From positions 1-6,526 of the forward strand of contig QMUN01000046.1 in the NCBI GenBank assembly GCA_003660605.1: a DNA stretch of 6,526 nucleotides. Direction: 5' to 3'. Under the pieces are notes generated by a model, which was not told where the DNA came from, searched no databases, and worked only from the letters and a program-made list of their open reading frames with translations. The stretch comes from Thermococci archaeon. Lineage in GTDB: Archaea > Methanobacteriota_B > Thermococci > Methanofastidiosales > B48-G16. Every line of letters begins with the position of its first letter. Position 1 is the stretch's first letter. A program made the translations under genes and the position numbers. Below are positions 5,077-6,526 of this stretch, one piece after another.

Positions 5077-6207
5077 ATGATGGAAAAAAAATTATCTGTT
5101 TTTGAAAAATACTTAACAATCTGGGTCTTGTTTTGCATTGTCGCAGGTATCTTTTTAGGGAAGATAGCTCCAAAGATTGCAGTCAAATTAGACTCTTTTT
5201 CAATATACAATGTATCGATTCCTATTGCTGTCTGCCTATTTTTCATGATGTATCCAATTATGGTGAAGATAGATTTTGCTGAAGTAGTAAAGGCTGCAAA
5301 AACGCCTAAGCCCGTGGCTTTAACCTTGTTCATTAATTGGGCGATAAAGCCGTTTACCATGTATCTCATTGCTTCCTTCTTTTTAGGCTTTTTATTCAAA
5401 GGGTTCTTGCCTGGAACAGAGGTTATCAAAACTGGGCAAGAAGTTGAGTTATGGCGAAGCTACATCTCAGGTGCAATTCTGCTGGGAATTGCTCCCTGTA
5501 CAGCTATGGTGCTTATGTGGAGCTATCTTGCAAAAGGCAACGATGGACTTACGTTGGTAATGGTGGCTATAAACTCCTTAACAATGCTTATATTATATGC
5601 ACCCCTTGGAAGTTTCTTGTTAGGCGTAAATGCAATGCCGATACCGTGGCAAACAATCTTGCTTTCGGTAACGATCTATGTAGCACTGCCATTACTTGCT
5701 GGATATCTTTCACGGAGGTGGATTATAAAATACAGAGGACTGGAATGGTTTAATACAAAATTTTTACATCGGCTTACTCCGATCAGCATAGTTGCACTTC
5801 TTGCCACATTAGTACTTTTATTCTCTTTCAAAGGAGCTATTATAATGAGTTATCCTTTGACTATATTATGGATTGCTATTCCTCTTTTTATACAGACGAT
5901 TTTCATTTTTTCCTTGGGATACTTTGTTCTGGCAAGATTGCTAAAACTCTCCTATCATGATGCTGCTCCTTCTGCAATGATAGGTGCTTCGAACCATTTT
6001 GAAGTTGCAATCGCAACAGCAACGATGCTATTTGGTTTATCTTCTGGAGCAGCATTAGCAACGGTGGTAGGTGTTTTGATTGAAGTTCCTGCAATGCTTA
6101 TGCTTGTTTCGATCTGTAAGAGATACTGTTATCTATTTGATGAATGCCATTTAGAATTACCTCAGTGTAGGAGTAAATATACCCCAAGAGGGGTGATAGT
6201 AGAATGA
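5077..6207 (+). CDS. acr3: ACR3-family arsenite efflux permease
   Basis: A 376-residue integral membrane protein that exports arsenite from the cell using the ion gradient. About ten hydrophobic segments can be seen. Family marks are the [18 protein letters not shown] motif with essential cysteine C141, the [11 protein letters not shown] motif (303-313), and E336 in [10 protein letters not shown], matching the catalytic Cys/Glu pair known for ACR3. It is placed in ACR3 rather than the unrelated ArsB family on these motifs. The ribosome site AGGAGGT (5064-5070) is strong and favours ATG 5077, although the adjoining ATG 5080 is possible. Past the last membrane segment is a tail of about 30 residues with four cysteines (347, 351, 357, 364), which I do not know as a standard part of the family. 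The stop overlaps the arsC start. Confidence 0.95.
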   Translation: MMEKKLSVFEKYLTIWVLFCIVAGIFLGKIAPKIAVKLDSFSIYNVSIPIAVCLFFMMYPIMVKIDFAEVVKAAKTPKPVALTLFINWAIKPFTMYLIASFFLGFLFKGFLPGTEVIKTGQEVELWRSYISGAILLGIAPCTAMVLMWSYLAKGNDGLTLVMVAINSLTMLILYAPLGSFLLGVNAMPIPWQTILLSVTIYVALPLLAGYLSRRWIIKYRGLEWFNTKFLHRLTPISIVALLATLVLLFSFKGAIIMSYPLTILWIAIPLFIQTIFIFSLGYFVLARLLKLSYHDAAPSAMIGASNHFEVAIATATMLFGLSSGAALATVVGVLIEVPAMLMLVSICKRYCYLFDECHLELPQCRSKYTPRGVIVE

Positions 6208-6526
6208 AAAAACAAGTATTGTTTATTTGCACGCACAATTCGGCCAGATCTCAGATGGCGGAGGGATTGCTCAGAAGTTTATACGGGAACTATTATGAGG
6301 CATATAGTGCAGGAACAGAATCTTCAAATATTAATTCTTATGCTACAAGAGTAATGGCAGAGATTGGCATTGATATTTCTATGCAGCATTCAAAAAGTAT
6401 CGAAAAATTTCGTGGAATGGAGTTTGATTATGTTGTTACTGTCTGTGATCATGCAAAAGAAGTTTGTCCCTTCTTTCCAAATGCCAAAAAGTATCTTCAT
6501 AAAAACTTCCATGAACCATCTCTTGA
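6204..6526 (+). CDS. arsC: Arsenate reductase, thioredoxin-coupled type (3' end missing)
   Basis: The first 107 residues of a low-molecular-weight tyrosine-phosphatase-fold arsenate reductase; the frame is still open at the window end. The P-loop CTHNSARS gives the CX5R catalytic loop with C9 and R15. C81 ([10 protein letters not shown]) and C88 match the two further redox cysteines of pI258-type ArsC (10, 82, 89 there), so arsenate should be reduced to arsenite through a disulfide cascade that thioredoxin resets. The usual Asp-Pro general-acid position reads FHEP here, with Glu104 in place of Asp. ATG 6204 overlaps the acr3 stop (ATGA), and GGTGA at 6192-6196 is its ribosome site. Its arsenite product would be exported by the adjacent ACR3. 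Confidence 0.93.
   Translation, partial: MKKQVLFICTHNSARSQMAEGLLRSLYGNYYEAYSAGTESSNINSYATRVMAEIGIDISMQHSKSIEKFRGMEFDYVVTVCDHAKEVCPFFPNAKKYLHKNFHEPSL

Noticed and set aside
4893..5429. A 178-residue open frame on the minus strand
   Set aside because: It lies wholly antisense to the end of nadA and the start of acr3, both of which are certain genes, and has no recognisable domain.
5112..5584. Two further CTTAACAA octamers, at 5112-5119 and 5577-5584, matching the operator half-site
   Set aside because: Both are single, lie within acr3 coding sequence as part of Leu-Thr codons, and have no paired half-site; chance is enough in AT-rich DNA.
5451..5753. A 100-residue plus-strand open frame inside acr3
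   Set aside because: It is an alternative frame of a clear membrane transporter gene and shows no family features.

Overview
The window looks like chromosomal DNA of an AT-rich archaeon, most likely a euryarchaeote; I cannot name the genus. Three things point that way. Transcription units start behind TATA-like boxes, and two of them sit about 27-29 bases before the ATG, which suggests leaderless mRNAs. Genes inside operons have GGTGA or GGAGG ribosome sites. The gene content (COG2522-type regulator, OsmC, E1-like/MoaD cluster, ACR3) is common in archaea. All recognised genes lie on the + strand. No rRNA, tRNA, CRISPR array or insertion sequence was seen, and no gene-free stretch exceeds 150 bases.

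Left part (1-1990): the 3' part of a metallophosphoesterase with an unusual hydrophobic insert, cut by the window edge; a 68-residue charged orphan protein with its own promoter; and a flavin reductase-like FMN-binding split-barrel protein with its own promoter. The promoters of the last two share a C-rich element at nearly the same distance upstream of the TATA box.

Middle (2085-3732): a tight operon of an OsmC-family thiol protein, an E1-like adenylyltransferase (MoeB/ThiF/UbaA family) and two different MoaD/ThiS-type beta-grasp sulfur carriers, both ending in Gly-Gly. This is a compact sulfur-carrier activation module: one E1, two carriers and a redox-active partner. It could serve molybdopterin/tungstopterin synthesis, tRNA thiolation or SAMP-type protein modification; the window does not decide. 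The second carrier appears to start at a rare ATT codon, and the ribosome site for it is the glycine-codon run that ends the first carrier.

Right part (3748-6526): a second operon behind a TATA box that is followed at once by three copies of an 8-base half-site (TTGTTAAG), a likely autoregulatory operator. It encodes a helix-turn-helix regulator with a conserved cysteine set, quinolinate synthase NadA, an ACR3 arsenite efflux permease with a cysteine-rich C-terminal tail, and a thioredoxin-type arsenate reductase (ArsC) cut by the window end. The last two form an arsenic resistance pair, in which ArsC reduces arsenate to arsenite and ACR3 exports it. Its joining to NAD biosynthesis and a Cys-containing regulator is the most notable arrangement in the window.
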